DNA of 36,030 nucleotides, taken from Gammaproteobacteria bacterium. GTDB taxonomy: Bacteria > Pseudomonadota > Gammaproteobacteria > Pseudomonadales > Balneatricaceae. Location of the stretch: NCBI GenBank assembly GCA_024230095.1, contig JAAERS010000319.1:1-36030 (forward strand), written 5' to 3'. The number at the start of each line of letters is the position of its first letter. The stretch's first letter is position 1. The translations under genes and the position numbers were made by a program. Shown here piece after piece: positions 8,658 to 16,676 of the stretch. The notes under the pieces are model-generated. The model worked only from the letters and a program-made list of their open reading frames with translations, was not told where the DNA came from and searched no databases.

Positions 8658-9421
8658 TGCAATTACCCTCATCACCAAGCTTTTCATTGTCTGGAAAGCG
8701 AGCTTTAGTCACTGGGGCATCATCGGGTATAGGGTTAGCCTGTGCCGTTGCGTTGGCACGCGCTGGTGCTCATGTGACCGTCGCAGCAAGAAGGCTCGAA
8801 CGACTTTCCGATCTAGTAAGCAGTTTGCATGCCGAGGGTTTAAGTGCTGAAGCACTCGAGTTGGATGTTAGCGATATTAAAGCGACGGCCACAGCAATCG
8901 CTCAAGCGGCTGATTTTGATATTTTGGTAAACAGTGCTGGTCTCGCTAAGCACACCCCAGCACTGGATACCTCAGTTGAAGATTTTGACCAGGTGATGGA
9001 TATCAACTTGCGCGGCGCATACTTCCTCACACGTGAAGTGGCAAAGGGGCTGGTAACCGCTAAAAAGCCAGGCTCTCTGATAAATATAAGTTCGCAAATG
9101 GCGCATGTTGGAGGCGTTGATCGTGCTGTTTATTGTGCAAGTAAATTCGCTGTTGAAGGCTTCACCAAGGCTATGGCTATAGAGTGGGGGCCGCAAGGTA
9201 TTCGCGTCAACACCGTATGCCCGACGTTTGTTAATACTGAGTTGGCGCAGCAGACTTTAAGTAACCCCGAACGTAAAGCGTGGATAGAGGAAAAGATCAA
9301 GCTTGGACGTATTGCTGACGTGCAAGACATTATGGCGGCAGTGATGTACCTAGCATCCGATGCCGCGTCTATGGTTACCGGCAGCAGCTTGTTGGTTGAT
9401 GGCGGTTGGACGGCTGATTAA
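8657..9421 (+). CDS. Short-chain dehydrogenase/reductase (SDR)
   Basis: A 254-residue classical SDR that oxidises or reduces an alcohol/ketone with NAD(P). The Rossmann motif TGASSGIG is at 19-26, NSAG at 92-95, the catalytic Ser at 145 or 146, and YxxxK with Y159 and K163. The C-terminus has the usual SSLLVDGGW. It is translationally coupled to the SnoaL-like gene before it (1-base overlap, AGGAGAG at 8645-8650) and ends 1 base before the LacI gene. It probably acts on the same substrate series as the HisD-like enzyme. The specific substrate cannot be read from the sequence. Confidence 0.9.
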   Translation: MQLPSSPSFSLSGKRALVTGASSGIGLACAVALARAGAHVTVAARRLERLSDLVSSLHAEGLSAEALELDVSDIKATATAIAQAADFDILVNSAGLAKHTPALDTSVEDFDQVMDINLRGAYFLTREVAKGLVTAKKPGSLINISSQMAHVGGVDRAVYCASKFAVEGFTKAMAIEWGPQGIRVNTVCPTFVNTELAQQTLSNPERKAWIEEKIKLGRIADVQDIMAAVMYLASDAASMVTGSSLLVDGGWTAD

Positions 9422-9422
9422 T

Positions 9423-10433
9423 ATGGCTAAAGTTACTTCTCAAGATGTTGCAAAACTCGCTGGCGTTAGCCAGTCTGCCGTATCGCGGGTATTCACCCCC
9501 GGTGCGTCCGTGTCGAAAGAAATGGCTGATAAAGTACGCCAGGCGGCCGATGAGCTGGGCTATCGGCCCAATATACTCGCTCGTTCTCTGATTACCGGCA
9601 ATAGCCGTATCATTGGTGTCGTAGTTTCTTATTTAAATAACCAGTTTTATCCCGAGATATTGGAAATTCTCTCCGCTGAATTGCGCAAGCGAGGTTATCA
9701 CCCGCTAATGTTTATGGCCTCAGAAAATGATGACATGGATGAGGTGATGTCGGAAATTTTAGATTATCAGGTTGATGGCGTAGTGCTGTTATCAGTGAAT
9801 ATGTCTTCGGCTTTGGCTGAGCGTTGTCGTGCCGCGAGCATTCCAGTTGTGCTGTTTAATCGTTATTTAGAAAAAGACCGTTTTCATGCTGTGACCACGA
9901 ACAACTACGAAGGTGGCAGCAAGGTGGCTGAATTGTTCATCGCAGCAGGGCATCAACGCATTGGTTATATAGCGGGTTGGGAGGAAACTTCGACCCAACG
10001 AGATCGAGAAAAGGGCTTTGTGGACACCTTGAAAAAGGCTGGAATAGAACTGTTTGATAGGCAAGTGGGTAACTATAACTACGAAGAAACCATACAAGCC
10101 ACACGCACCATGTTTACCAGCCAGGAGTATCCAGATGCGGTGTTCTTTGCCAATGATCATATGGCGTTTGCTGCCTTGGGTGTGCTCGAAAAAGAACTGG
10201 GTTTAAAGGTGCCAGAAGATGTATCGGTGGTGGGCTTTGATGATGTGCCTTTGGCGAGTTGGCCCGTGTTTAATCTCACAACCGTTAGGCAACCGGCAAA
10301 AAGCATGGTGGCTGAAACCATACGTTTATTATTCGATGTTGACAGCAATGCTAGTCAGCCTATACACATCGAAATTGATGGCCCATTAATGATTCGAAAT
10401 AGCGCTAAAGTGCCACAAGGATATACATCATGA
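9423..10433 (+). CDS. LacI-family transcriptional regulator
   Basis: A 336-residue LacI/GalR-type regulator. The N-terminal helix-turn-helix (about residues 4-24, VTSQDVAKLAGVSQSAVSRV) is followed by the hinge with ARSL, whose leucine normally intercalates at a central CG step. A periplasmic-binding-protein-like effector domain follows (GVVVSYLNNQFYPEI onward). The ATG at 9423 is chosen because the HTH starts right after it and the preceding gene ends at 9421; a longer reading frame upstream would only overlap the SDR gene. It probably represses this cluster through the two CG-centred palindromes at 311-361, which is inference. The inducer would be the imported compound or an early intermediate. 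Confidence 0.92.
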   Translation: MAKVTSQDVAKLAGVSQSAVSRVFTPGASVSKEMADKVRQAADELGYRPNILARSLITGNSRIIGVVVSYLNNQFYPEILEILSAELRKRGYHPLMFMASENDDMDEVMSEILDYQVDGVVLLSVNMSSALAERCRAASIPVVLFNRYLEKDRFHAVTTNNYEGGSKVAELFIAAGHQRIGYIAGWEETSTQRDREKGFVDTLKKAGIELFDRQVGNYNYEETIQATRTMFTSQEYPDAVFFANDHMAFAALGVLEKELGLKVPEDVSVVGFDDVPLASWPVFNLTTVRQPAKSMVAETIRLLFDVDSNASQPIHIEIDGPLMIRNSAKVPQGYTS

Positions 10434-11401
10434 TGCAAGGTTTTGATCCAAAATTTGAAGATTTTCCCGATTATATTCTTGGTATCACCAAAGAAATCTG
10501 GGAAGAGCGTGGTATTGCCACTTTGCACGATTACTATGGCAAAGACATCGTAGTACGTTCCCCAACTTCTGTTGTTGTAGGCAACCAAGGAGTGATTGGT
10601 GCCACCATGGCCACGTTAGCGGAATTTCCAGATCGCCAACTACTGGGTGAAGATGTTATCTGGAGTGGTAACGATCAAGAAGGTATGTTGTCATCTCACC
10701 GCATTGTCACCACCGCTACCCATTTGGGTGATGGTATCTATGGAAAGGCGACAGGAAAAACCCTTAAGTACCGGGTTATCGCCGACTGTTACGCCATCAA
10801 TAATGTTATCACCGATGAGTGGCTGATTCGTGATCAGGGCGCTATTGTTAAGCAAATGGGTTGGGATGCCAAAACGTTTGCTTTGGATCAGATAGAACGA
10901 GAAGGTGGAGCCGAAAACTGTATTAAACCGTTTACGCCATCCATTGATAAGCCAGGGCCATATAAAGGCAAAGGCAACGATAATATATGGGGCCACAAAT
11001 ACGCCGAAATTATCACGGCCTTGATGAATGCTGATATGGCAGCGGTGGAAAGAGAGTACGACCGGGCTTGCAATGTGGTTTATCCAGGTGGCGTGGAAGG
11101 TATATCTTTTGCCGCAGTAGACCGTTTCTGGATGGGGCTGCGGGCTAGCTTTCCTAATGCCAAATTGACCATTGAACATCAGATAGGCCGTGAAGATCCT
11201 ATGATGCCACCTCGGGCGGCCATCCGTTTTGGGTTACACGGCAAGCACGACGGTTGGGGTATGTTTGGCCAGCCTAGTGGCAAAGAGGTGTACATTATGG
11301 GTGCTGCTCATGCTGAATTTGGCCCATGGGGGTTAAGGAGAGAGTACGTGCTGTTTGATGAAACGGCCATTTGGAAGCAAATCGCTTTGCAAACAGGTTG
11401 A
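10430..11401 (+). CDS. Tandem SnoaL-like (NTF2-fold) protein 4 (divergent)
   Basis: A 323-residue protein with two SnoaL-like domains, the most divergent of the set. Domain 1 includes YRVIADCYAINNVITDEWLI, a pattern like the ENWV...D block of its paralogues. Domain 2 includes VDRFWMGLRASFPNAKLTIE and ends REYVLFDETAIWKQI. The lengths of both halves match the other tandem members. ATG 10430 overlaps the LacI stop; a second ATG at 10433 is equally possible. AAGGA at 10417-10421 serves either. Function unknown; the predicted-ester-cyclase families are the nearest description. Confidence 0.75.
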   Translation: MMQGFDPKFEDFPDYILGITKEIWEERGIATLHDYYGKDIVVRSPTSVVVGNQGVIGATMATLAEFPDRQLLGEDVIWSGNDQEGMLSSHRIVTTATHLGDGIYGKATGKTLKYRVIADCYAINNVITDEWLIRDQGAIVKQMGWDAKTFALDQIEREGGAENCIKPFTPSIDKPGPYKGKGNDNIWGHKYAEIITALMNADMAAVEREYDRACNVVYPGGVEGISFAAVDRFWMGLRASFPNAKLTIEHQIGREDPMMPPRAAIRFGLHGKHDGWGMFGQPSGKEVYIMGAAHAEFGPWGLRREYVLFDETAIWKQIALQTG

Positions 11402-11434
11402 CCTGCAAATGATAAAAGCGAAGGAGATACAACC

Positions 11435-11467
11435 TTGAGAACCCTGAATTTTTTCCCACGAGGCTAA
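11435..11467 (+). other. Ten-codon mini-ORF before the cupin gene
   Basis: A near-ideal ribosome-binding site (AAGGAGA at 11421-11427) precedes TTG 11435, which opens a 10-residue frame, MRTLNFFPRG, closed by TAA at 11465-11467. The cupin ATG follows 2 bases later. It may be a leader that couples translation to the cupin gene, or a relic of an older start. Nothing shows that the peptide is made. Confidence 0.25.
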
Positions 11468-11469
11468 CT

Positions 11470-12426
11470 ATGGAACAACCACAGATTGTACGTTATGGCG
11501 AATTGCAGCCATGTCGTTCTGCGTTTATTGACGCTCATACCCCGGGTTCAGATAAAAAAGAAAATTTCACTATTATTGGTGCCGGAGTGGCTGAAAGCGT
11601 GCATCAACATGTGCACATTAAGGCCACGCCCGGGTTTAATACAGGTGCAGCGGGTCAGCCCCCCAAGTGCTTTAATTCTTTGCATTATCACAATACCGCA
11701 GAAGTGTTTTTCGTCTTGAAAGGGCGCTGGCGTTTTTTTTGGGGCCAACACGGTACTGCCGGTGAGGTGATCATGGAAGAGGGTGACATTTTTAACATCC
11801 CCACTCGAGTGTTCCGGGGTTTTGAAAATGTAGGTACTGACTATGGCATGATCATGTCTGTTCTGGGTGGTGATGATTCAGGTGGTGGTGTGATATGGGC
11901 TCCTCATGTGCTTGATGCCGCACGGGATCATGGGCTGGTTTTAGCTGAGACAGGTGTATTGTACGATACCCAAAAGGGTGAGCAATTGCCGGATGGCGTG
12001 CGGCCCATGCCTAATCTAACCGAGGAGCAACTAGCCGAGATACCTGAAGTGCCTGCCTCAGTCGTGGTGCCAAACTATGTGCGTCGCTACTGGGATATGA
12101 TGGCTCTGGCCAAGCACGAACCTTGTGATGTGATTAGTGCCACAGGCTTAATAAAAGATAAACCAGGATTTCAAGTAGAGCTGCTAGCGCGGACTTCGGT
12201 ATCTTCTGACAGCTATGCTAACCCCCAGCATGAAGTGTTGGTCGTGATGCGTGGTCACTGGAAGTTGACCTGGGATGATCAGGAAGTTGTACTCAACCCT
12301 GGAGATACTTGTTGGGTGCCACCCGGCCTTGTCCATGCCATTGCAGCTTGTGTAAGCGGTGAAGCCAGCTTGTACCGTATTAGCAAAACAAACGACTCGG
12401 CAGGGCTTACTTGGTCAGGTGGTTAA
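11470..12426 (+). CDS. Bicupin protein, putative metal-dependent dioxygenase or isomerase
   Basis: A 318-residue cytoplasmic protein with two cupin barrels. The N-terminal barrel has the first cupin motif with H72, H74 and E78 (HYHNTAEVFFVLKG), but the usual third His of motif 2 reads Arg (PTRVFRGFEN). The C-terminal barrel keeps H254 and E255 and a good second motif (PGDTCWVPPGLVH, H289). Cupins with this layout include gentisate-type dioxygenases and sugar-acid isomerases; no specific reaction can be assigned. A strong ribosome-binding site lies 40 bases upstream and serves a mini-ORF. The gene sits between a SnoaL-like gene and the MetE-like gene in the same operon direction. Confidence 0.8.
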   Translation: MEQPQIVRYGELQPCRSAFIDAHTPGSDKKENFTIIGAGVAESVHQHVHIKATPGFNTGAAGQPPKCFNSLHYHNTAEVFFVLKGRWRFFWGQHGTAGEVIMEEGDIFNIPTRVFRGFENVGTDYGMIMSVLGGDDSGGGVIWAPHVLDAARDHGLVLAETGVLYDTQKGEQLPDGVRPMPNLTEEQLAEIPEVPASVVVPNYVRRYWDMMALAKHEPCDVISATGLIKDKPGFQVELLARTSVSSDSYANPQHEVLVVMRGHWKLTWDDQEVVLNPGDTCWVPPGLVHAIAACVSGEASLYRISKTNDSAGLTWSGG

Positions 12427-12446
12427 TTATAATAAGAGGCAACATT

Positions 12447-13568
12447 ATGAGTAAGATTTTGGTTTCACATGTAGGTTCGCTACCCCGCAGTCAAGAAGTG
12501 GTAGATTTTATATTTTCCCGCGAACGTGGCCAAGACTACGACCGTCACGCTTTTGATGATTGTATGTCTGCCAACGTGGATACCACTGTGGCTAAGCAGG
12601 TCGCAGCGGGTGTCGACATCGTTTCTGATGGCGAAACATCTAAAATTAGTTATGCAACTTATGTGAAAGATCGGTATACGGGCTTTGACGGCGATAGCCC
12701 GCGTAACGCACCGGCGGACTTAAAGATGTTTCCTTCTTTTTTACAACGCTTGGCTGATGACGGGGGTACACCGCAGTATGCTAGGCCTATGTGTGTCGAC
12801 AAGGTTATGTCTAAAGGCCAGGAGGAGCTGAATAAGGATATTGCTAACCTCAAAGCCGCCATGGTTAAAAATGGTGCGCAGCGTGGCTTTATGAATGCGG
12901 CATCGCCTGGTGTTATTTCTTTATTTTTACAAAATGATTATTACGCCACGCGTGAAGAGTATCTGGAAGCCTTGGCGAATGCCATGAAACAAGAATACGA
13001 AACAATTGTTGCTGCCGGTTTGGATTTACAACTGGATTGCCCCGATTTGGCGTTATCTCGACATATGTTGTTTAGTGACCTTAGTGATGATGAATTTATC
13101 AAGGTTGCCAATATGCATGTGGAGGCACTAAATCATGCCTTGCAAAATGTTCCTGAAGAAAAGGTTCGTGTGCATATTTGCTGGGGCAACTATGAGGGTC
13201 CTCATTGTTGTGATATTGGTATGGACAAGGTGTTTAATACCTTGATGAGCACTAAGTCTCGCTATGTGCTGTTTGAAACCTCCAATCCACGCCATGGCCA
13301 CGAATGGTCAGTGTTTCAGGAACGTAAAAATGCAATTCCTGACAACAAAGTGCTGGTGCCTGGCGTGGTTGATACAACGACCAATTTTATTGAACACCCA
13401 GAACTAGTTGCCCAGCGGGTTCAACGTTTTGTTGATATTGTGGGGCGTGAAAGAGTTATCGCCGGATCGGACTGTGGTTTTGGTACTTTTGCTGGTTTTG
13501 GTGCTGTTGATCCCGAAATTGCTTACGCTAAGTTGGCCACCTTAGCTAAGGGAACCAAGTTGGTTTAA
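12447..13568 (+). CDS. MetE-like (cobalamin-independent methionine synthase II family) zinc protein
   Basis: A 373-residue protein corresponding to the catalytic C-terminal half of MetE. It begins with the folate-site-like HVGSLPR (8-14). All four residues matching the MetE zinc site are visible: H243 and C245 (VHICWG), E277 (FETSNPRHG) and C343 (GSDCGFG). A thiol-activating zinc centre is therefore likely. Full MetE has about 750 residues with a second barrel that is absent. Relatives include methyl donors to homocysteine and epoxyalkane:coenzyme M transferase, so methyl or alkyl transfer, or C-S bond chemistry on the pathway substrate, is plausible but inferred. ATG 12447 has AAGAGG upstream; the longer frame has no suitable start. 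Confidence 0.85.
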   Translation: MSKILVSHVGSLPRSQEVVDFIFSRERGQDYDRHAFDDCMSANVDTTVAKQVAAGVDIVSDGETSKISYATYVKDRYTGFDGDSPRNAPADLKMFPSFLQRLADDGGTPQYARPMCVDKVMSKGQEELNKDIANLKAAMVKNGAQRGFMNAASPGVISLFLQNDYYATREEYLEALANAMKQEYETIVAAGLDLQLDCPDLALSRHMLFSDLSDDEFIKVANMHVEALNHALQNVPEEKVRVHICWGNYEGPHCCDIGMDKVFNTLMSTKSRYVLFETSNPRHGHEWSVFQERKNAIPDNKVLVPGVVDTTTNFIEHPELVAQRVQRFVDIVGRERVIAGSDCGFGTFAGFGAVDPEIAYAKLATLAKGTKLV

Positions 13569-13571
13569 TTT

Positions 13572-14267
13572 ATGCTAGAACCCCTATTACTTTTACCAGG
13601 CATGATGTGCGATGCACGTTTATTTACGCCACAAATAGCTCATTTCGAAGCTGACCGAGAGGTAATTGTGGCCGATTTAACCGGCGCCGATTCCATTGCC
13701 GAGATTGCTCAGCAGGTACTGGCTAAGGCGCCTGACAGGTTCGCTATGCTTGGTTTGTCAATGGGTGGCATCGTAGCCATGGAAATCATGCGCATTGCCG
13801 CCCATAGGGTGACCCGCTTGGCATTGCTGGATACCAACCCAAAGGCGGAGCTTGAACAGACACAAGCGGCCAGAGAACCGCAGATGGAGAGAGTCAAAAA
13901 TGGGGGGCTATACCGAGTCATGCAAGAAGAGCTTAAACCACGCTATCTGGCGGATGGCCCGCAAAAAAGAGATGTGCTTGATATTTGTATGGATATGGCA
14001 ATAGATTTGGGCGAAACCGTATTTGTGCGACAGTCCAGAGCTTTACAAAAACGACCGGATCAGCAAATGGCGCTATCAAAGGTGGATGTGCCAACCTTAA
14101 TTTTGATGGGAGAAGAAGATCAACTTTGCCCTTTAGATCGCCATCAATTGATGGCCGAGTTAATTAGTCATGCTCATTTGGTAATTGTCTCTAAGGCTGG
14201 GCATATGCCTTGTTTGGAGCAACCTATTGTTACCAATAAAGCAATTGATACATGGTTACAACAATGA
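13572..14267 (+). CDS. Alpha/beta hydrolase
   Basis: A 231-residue alpha/beta-hydrolase-fold enzyme. The nucleophile elbow is GLSMG with S63, the acid is probably D183 in GEEDQLCP, and the base is H211 in KAGHMP. The small cap and the length are like those of enol-lactone or ester hydrolases of catabolic operons. It starts 3 bases after the MetE-like stop, and its TGA overlaps the ATG of the aldolase gene (ATGA), so it is firmly part of the operon. The bond hydrolysed (ester, lactone or thioester) cannot be told from the sequence. Confidence 0.85.
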   Translation: MLEPLLLLPGMMCDARLFTPQIAHFEADREVIVADLTGADSIAEIAQQVLAKAPDRFAMLGLSMGGIVAMEIMRIAAHRVTRLALLDTNPKAELEQTQAAREPQMERVKNGGLYRVMQEELKPRYLADGPQKRDVLDICMDMAIDLGETVFVRQSRALQKRPDQQMALSKVDVPTLILMGEEDQLCPLDRHQLMAELISHAHLVIVSKAGHMPCLEQPIVTNKAIDTWLQQ

Positions 14268-14962
14268 TATCTGAAAGCCTGTTAAAAAAATTACAACAAG
14301 TGGATACACCCACTGTTTGCAATGCCATTGAAGTGGCTCAAGGCAAACGCGGCTTTAATGCCTTTACTCGTGGCACTATGCTTAGTTCCGCACCTGAGTC
14401 CGGTTCAATAGTGGGCTATGCCCGCACGGCACAAATTGCGGCTAATGAGCCACCAACTGAAATGCCAGAAGTTATTAAAGCGCGACGTATGGCTTATTAT
14501 AAACACATGTCTGAAGGCCCACGTCCTGCTTTGGCCGTGGTAGAAGATGTGGATTATCCTAATGCTGTTGGTGCCTATTGGGGTGAGATAAACACCACAG
14601 TACACAAAGGCTTTGGTTTGGGTGGTGCGCTTACCAACGGGGTGATGCGCGACCTAGGTGATCTGCCCGATGGCTTTCCAGTGATAGCCGGTTCCATTGG
14701 CCCAAGCCATGCATTTGTACACGTACGCACTATTGGTGAAACGGTAGATGTTTTTGGCATGAGCGTGAACGATGGGGATTTGGTTCACGCCGACCGCCAT
14801 GGTGCTTTGGTGATACCCGATGATGTATTACCTGTATTGGAAGAATCCATTGATAAACTGCTAGCAACGGAAAAGCTAGTACTAGGGCCAGCCTGCGAAC
14901 CCGGCTTTAACTTTGACAAATTCGAGGCTGCGTGGACAGCCTTTGAGAAAAGCCGTACCTAG
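14264..14962 (+). CDS. RraA-like class II aldolase/decarboxylase (HMG/CHA aldolase family)
   Basis: A 232-residue RraA-family protein. The signature GGALTNGVMRDLGDLPDGFP carries the Arg-Asp pair that binds substrate and metal in 4-hydroxy-4-methyl-2-oxoglutarate and 4-carboxy-4-hydroxy-2-oxoadipate aldolases, which release pyruvate, so an enzyme is more likely than an RNase E regulator. The N-terminus (LLKKLQQVDTPTVCNAIEVA) and the C-terminal GDLVHADRHGALVIP block are also typical of the family. ATG 14264 overlaps the hydrolase stop; ATG 14252 would add four residues and cannot be excluded. It is a good candidate for the carbon-carbon cleaving step of the cluster. Confidence 0.85.
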   Translation: MISESLLKKLQQVDTPTVCNAIEVAQGKRGFNAFTRGTMLSSAPESGSIVGYARTAQIAANEPPTEMPEVIKARRMAYYKHMSEGPRPALAVVEDVDYPNAVGAYWGEINTTVHKGFGLGGALTNGVMRDLGDLPDGFPVIAGSIGPSHAFVHVRTIGETVDVFGMSVNDGDLVHADRHGALVIPDDVLPVLEESIDKLLATEKLVLGPACEPGFNFDKFEAAWTAFEKSRT

Positions 14963-14967
14963 GAAAA

Positions 14968-15972
14968 ATGATGTTTCAAACCGCCAAACAGCTAGTTCGT
15001 GATTACTACCAATGTTTAGACAATGCCCAAGTGGATAACCTGTTTGCAGACAGCCAAACCTTCATAAGCAAGGATTATTTGTGGCGTGGTTATCACCCCT
15101 TTAACGAACAAACCGCTCATAGTGATGTAGTGGAACTGTTTTGGCAGCCTTTGCGTCAAGCTTTTAAACACCTGCAACGACGTGAAGATATTTTCATGGC
15201 TGGTAATAATCGCTTGTCTGATAGTGATGGTGGTATTTGGGTTGTGTCCATGGGGCACCTTATGGGGCTGTTTGATGAAGCTTGGTTAGGCATTCCATCT
15301 ACAGGCAAGATGACCTTCTTACGCTACTGTGAATTCAACAAGGTGGTTGATGACAAGATAACCGAAACGGCCATGTATTTTGATATTCCCCATGTCATGA
15401 TGCAGGCTGGACTGCAGCCATTTCCCCCTATGACAGGAGCTCAATTGGTGCAACCCGGCCCGATGACACACATGGGTCTGATGTATGATGCGGTTGACAC
15501 CAGTGAGGGAGATAAAACCATTGCCGCCATCGACTTTATGGTTACAGATATCAAGAATTGGGATCAGGATATGACCCTCGAAGAGGAGCTGAGGCGCAGT
15601 TGGTGTGAAGATATGATCTGGTGGGGGCCTAGTGGAATTGGTGCCACCTATACCATTGAACGCTATGCTAAACAGCATTCAGGACCGTTTAGAGCGAGCT
15701 TTAAAGATCGTATTTTCAATGGCCATATTTGCCGTGTGGCAGAAGGTGAGTTTGGTGGCTTCTTCGGCTGGCCAAATCTGACTTTAGAACCCACTGGCGG
15801 TTTTATGGGCATGCCTGCAACTAGCAAACCTGGTGATATGCGAGTGATTGATATATATCGTCGGCAAGGTGATAAGTTGGCAGAAAACTGGGTCTTTATT
15901 GATCTTCTCCATTTCTGGAATCAACAAGGTCTTGATATTCTTGGCCGAATGGCCCAGGTGCCACGTACTTAA
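14968..15972 (+). CDS. Tandem SnoaL-like (NTF2-fold) protein 5
   Basis: A 334-residue two-domain SnoaL-like protein, clearly paralogous to those at 4732 and 7623. Domain 1 ends LRYCEFNKVVDDKITE and FDIPHVMMQAG, and the linker has QPGPMTHMGL. Domain 2 has FFGWPNLTLEPTGGFMG and ends LAENWVFIDLLHFWNQQG. AGGAAA at 14961-14966 precedes two adjacent ATG codons (14968, 14971). It lies 5 bases after the aldolase gene and 11 before the thioesterase gene. Function unknown; cytoplasmic. Confidence 0.8.
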   Translation: MMFQTAKQLVRDYYQCLDNAQVDNLFADSQTFISKDYLWRGYHPFNEQTAHSDVVELFWQPLRQAFKHLQRREDIFMAGNNRLSDSDGGIWVVSMGHLMGLFDEAWLGIPSTGKMTFLRYCEFNKVVDDKITETAMYFDIPHVMMQAGLQPFPPMTGAQLVQPGPMTHMGLMYDAVDTSEGDKTIAAIDFMVTDIKNWDQDMTLEEELRRSWCEDMIWWGPSGIGATYTIERYAKQHSGPFRASFKDRIFNGHICRVAEGEFGGFFGWPNLTLEPTGGFMGMPATSKPGDMRVIDIYRRQGDKLAENWVFIDLLHFWNQQGLDILGRMAQVPRT

Positions 15973-15983
15973 GGTAATCGAAT

Positions 15984-16418
15984 ATGTCTCATAATAGTCC
16001 GCTACCTGTTTATGATGATTTCCCCCTGCAAAGCTACGATAAGCTTCGCTACCCTGACACAGACAGACAAGGGCATGTAAACAACTCCTTGTTTTCCACC
16101 TTTCTGGAAACAGGCAGGGTGGAGTTGATGTCTCACCCTGATAGTTTATTAACTTGTGATGGTTGTACTTTTGTTATTGCTAGTCAAAATCTAGATTTAT
16201 TAGGAGAAATTAACTGGCCCGGAACGGTTGAGACGGGTACAAAAGTATTGAAAGTGGGCAACAGCTCAACCACTTTGTATCAAGCAATTTATCACCTTGG
16301 TAAGTGCGTTGCCGTGGCTGAGACCGTGATTGTACAAATGCATGAAGCTACCAGAAAATCACATCCTTTATCCAACTATGCAAAGGATGTTTTGTCTCAG
16401 TATGTTGAAGCTGAATAG
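15984..16418 (+). CDS. Hotdog-fold acyl-CoA thioesterase (4HBT type)
   Basis: A 144-residue single hotdog-domain protein of the 4-hydroxybenzoyl-CoA thioesterase/YbgC type. The family signature is clear: LRYPDTDRQGHVNN from residue 21, with D25 or D27 and H31, followed by E42 in FLETGRVEL. Such enzymes hydrolyse acyl- or aroyl-CoA and release CoA. It closes the SnoaL cluster. Its C-terminal half and about 80 bases of 3' flank have a decayed copy at 24306-24528, just before the box genes. It may therefore serve benzoyl-CoA metabolism rather than, or as well as, the SnoaL pathway. Confidence 0.88.
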   Translation: MSHNSPLPVYDDFPLQSYDKLRYPDTDRQGHVNNSLFSTFLETGRVELMSHPDSLLTCDGCTFVIASQNLDLLGEINWPGTVETGTKVLKVGNSSTTLYQAIYHLGKCVAVAETVIVQMHEATRKSHPLSNYAKDVLSQYVEAE

Positions 16419-16507
16419 CGTTTTCCCACTCATTTCTATCATGTCAATACGAAAGCGAAGAGCTGAATCGTCACCAATTTACTAGACATTCTTTTACCTC
16501 ATTTTGA

Positions 16508-16600
16508 TCAGCCTGCATTCTTCAACTGGGCTGTTACATATTCTGTGTGCTCAATATCCGGCTCGGTTGGTGAACATGGATCTTCATCATTCTCCACCAT
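16508..16600 (-). CDS. Possible small acidic protein on the minus strand
   Basis: This is a 30-codon frame from ATG (complement of 16598-16600) to TGA (16508-16510). GGAGGAG (complement of 16611-16617) lies 10 bases before the start. The product is acidic and polar, starting MVENDEDPCSPTEPD. It sits in the only sizeable gap of the region (16419-16676), opposite to all the other genes. It matches no family I know and could be a chance frame or the tail of a decayed gene. Confidence 0.25.
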   Translation of the reverse strand: MVENDEDPCSPTEPDIEHTEYVTAQLKNAG

Positions 16601-16676
16601 TTCTTCAATTCTCCTCCAATATCACTTTGTTGATTTGTAGTTCAATAGAGGCATAACAAGTAAAAGGAGAATTGTT

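Noticed and set aside
9360-9422. N-terminal extension of the LacI regulator
   Set aside because: It overlaps the end of the SDR gene, and the helix-turn-helix begins right after ATG 9423.
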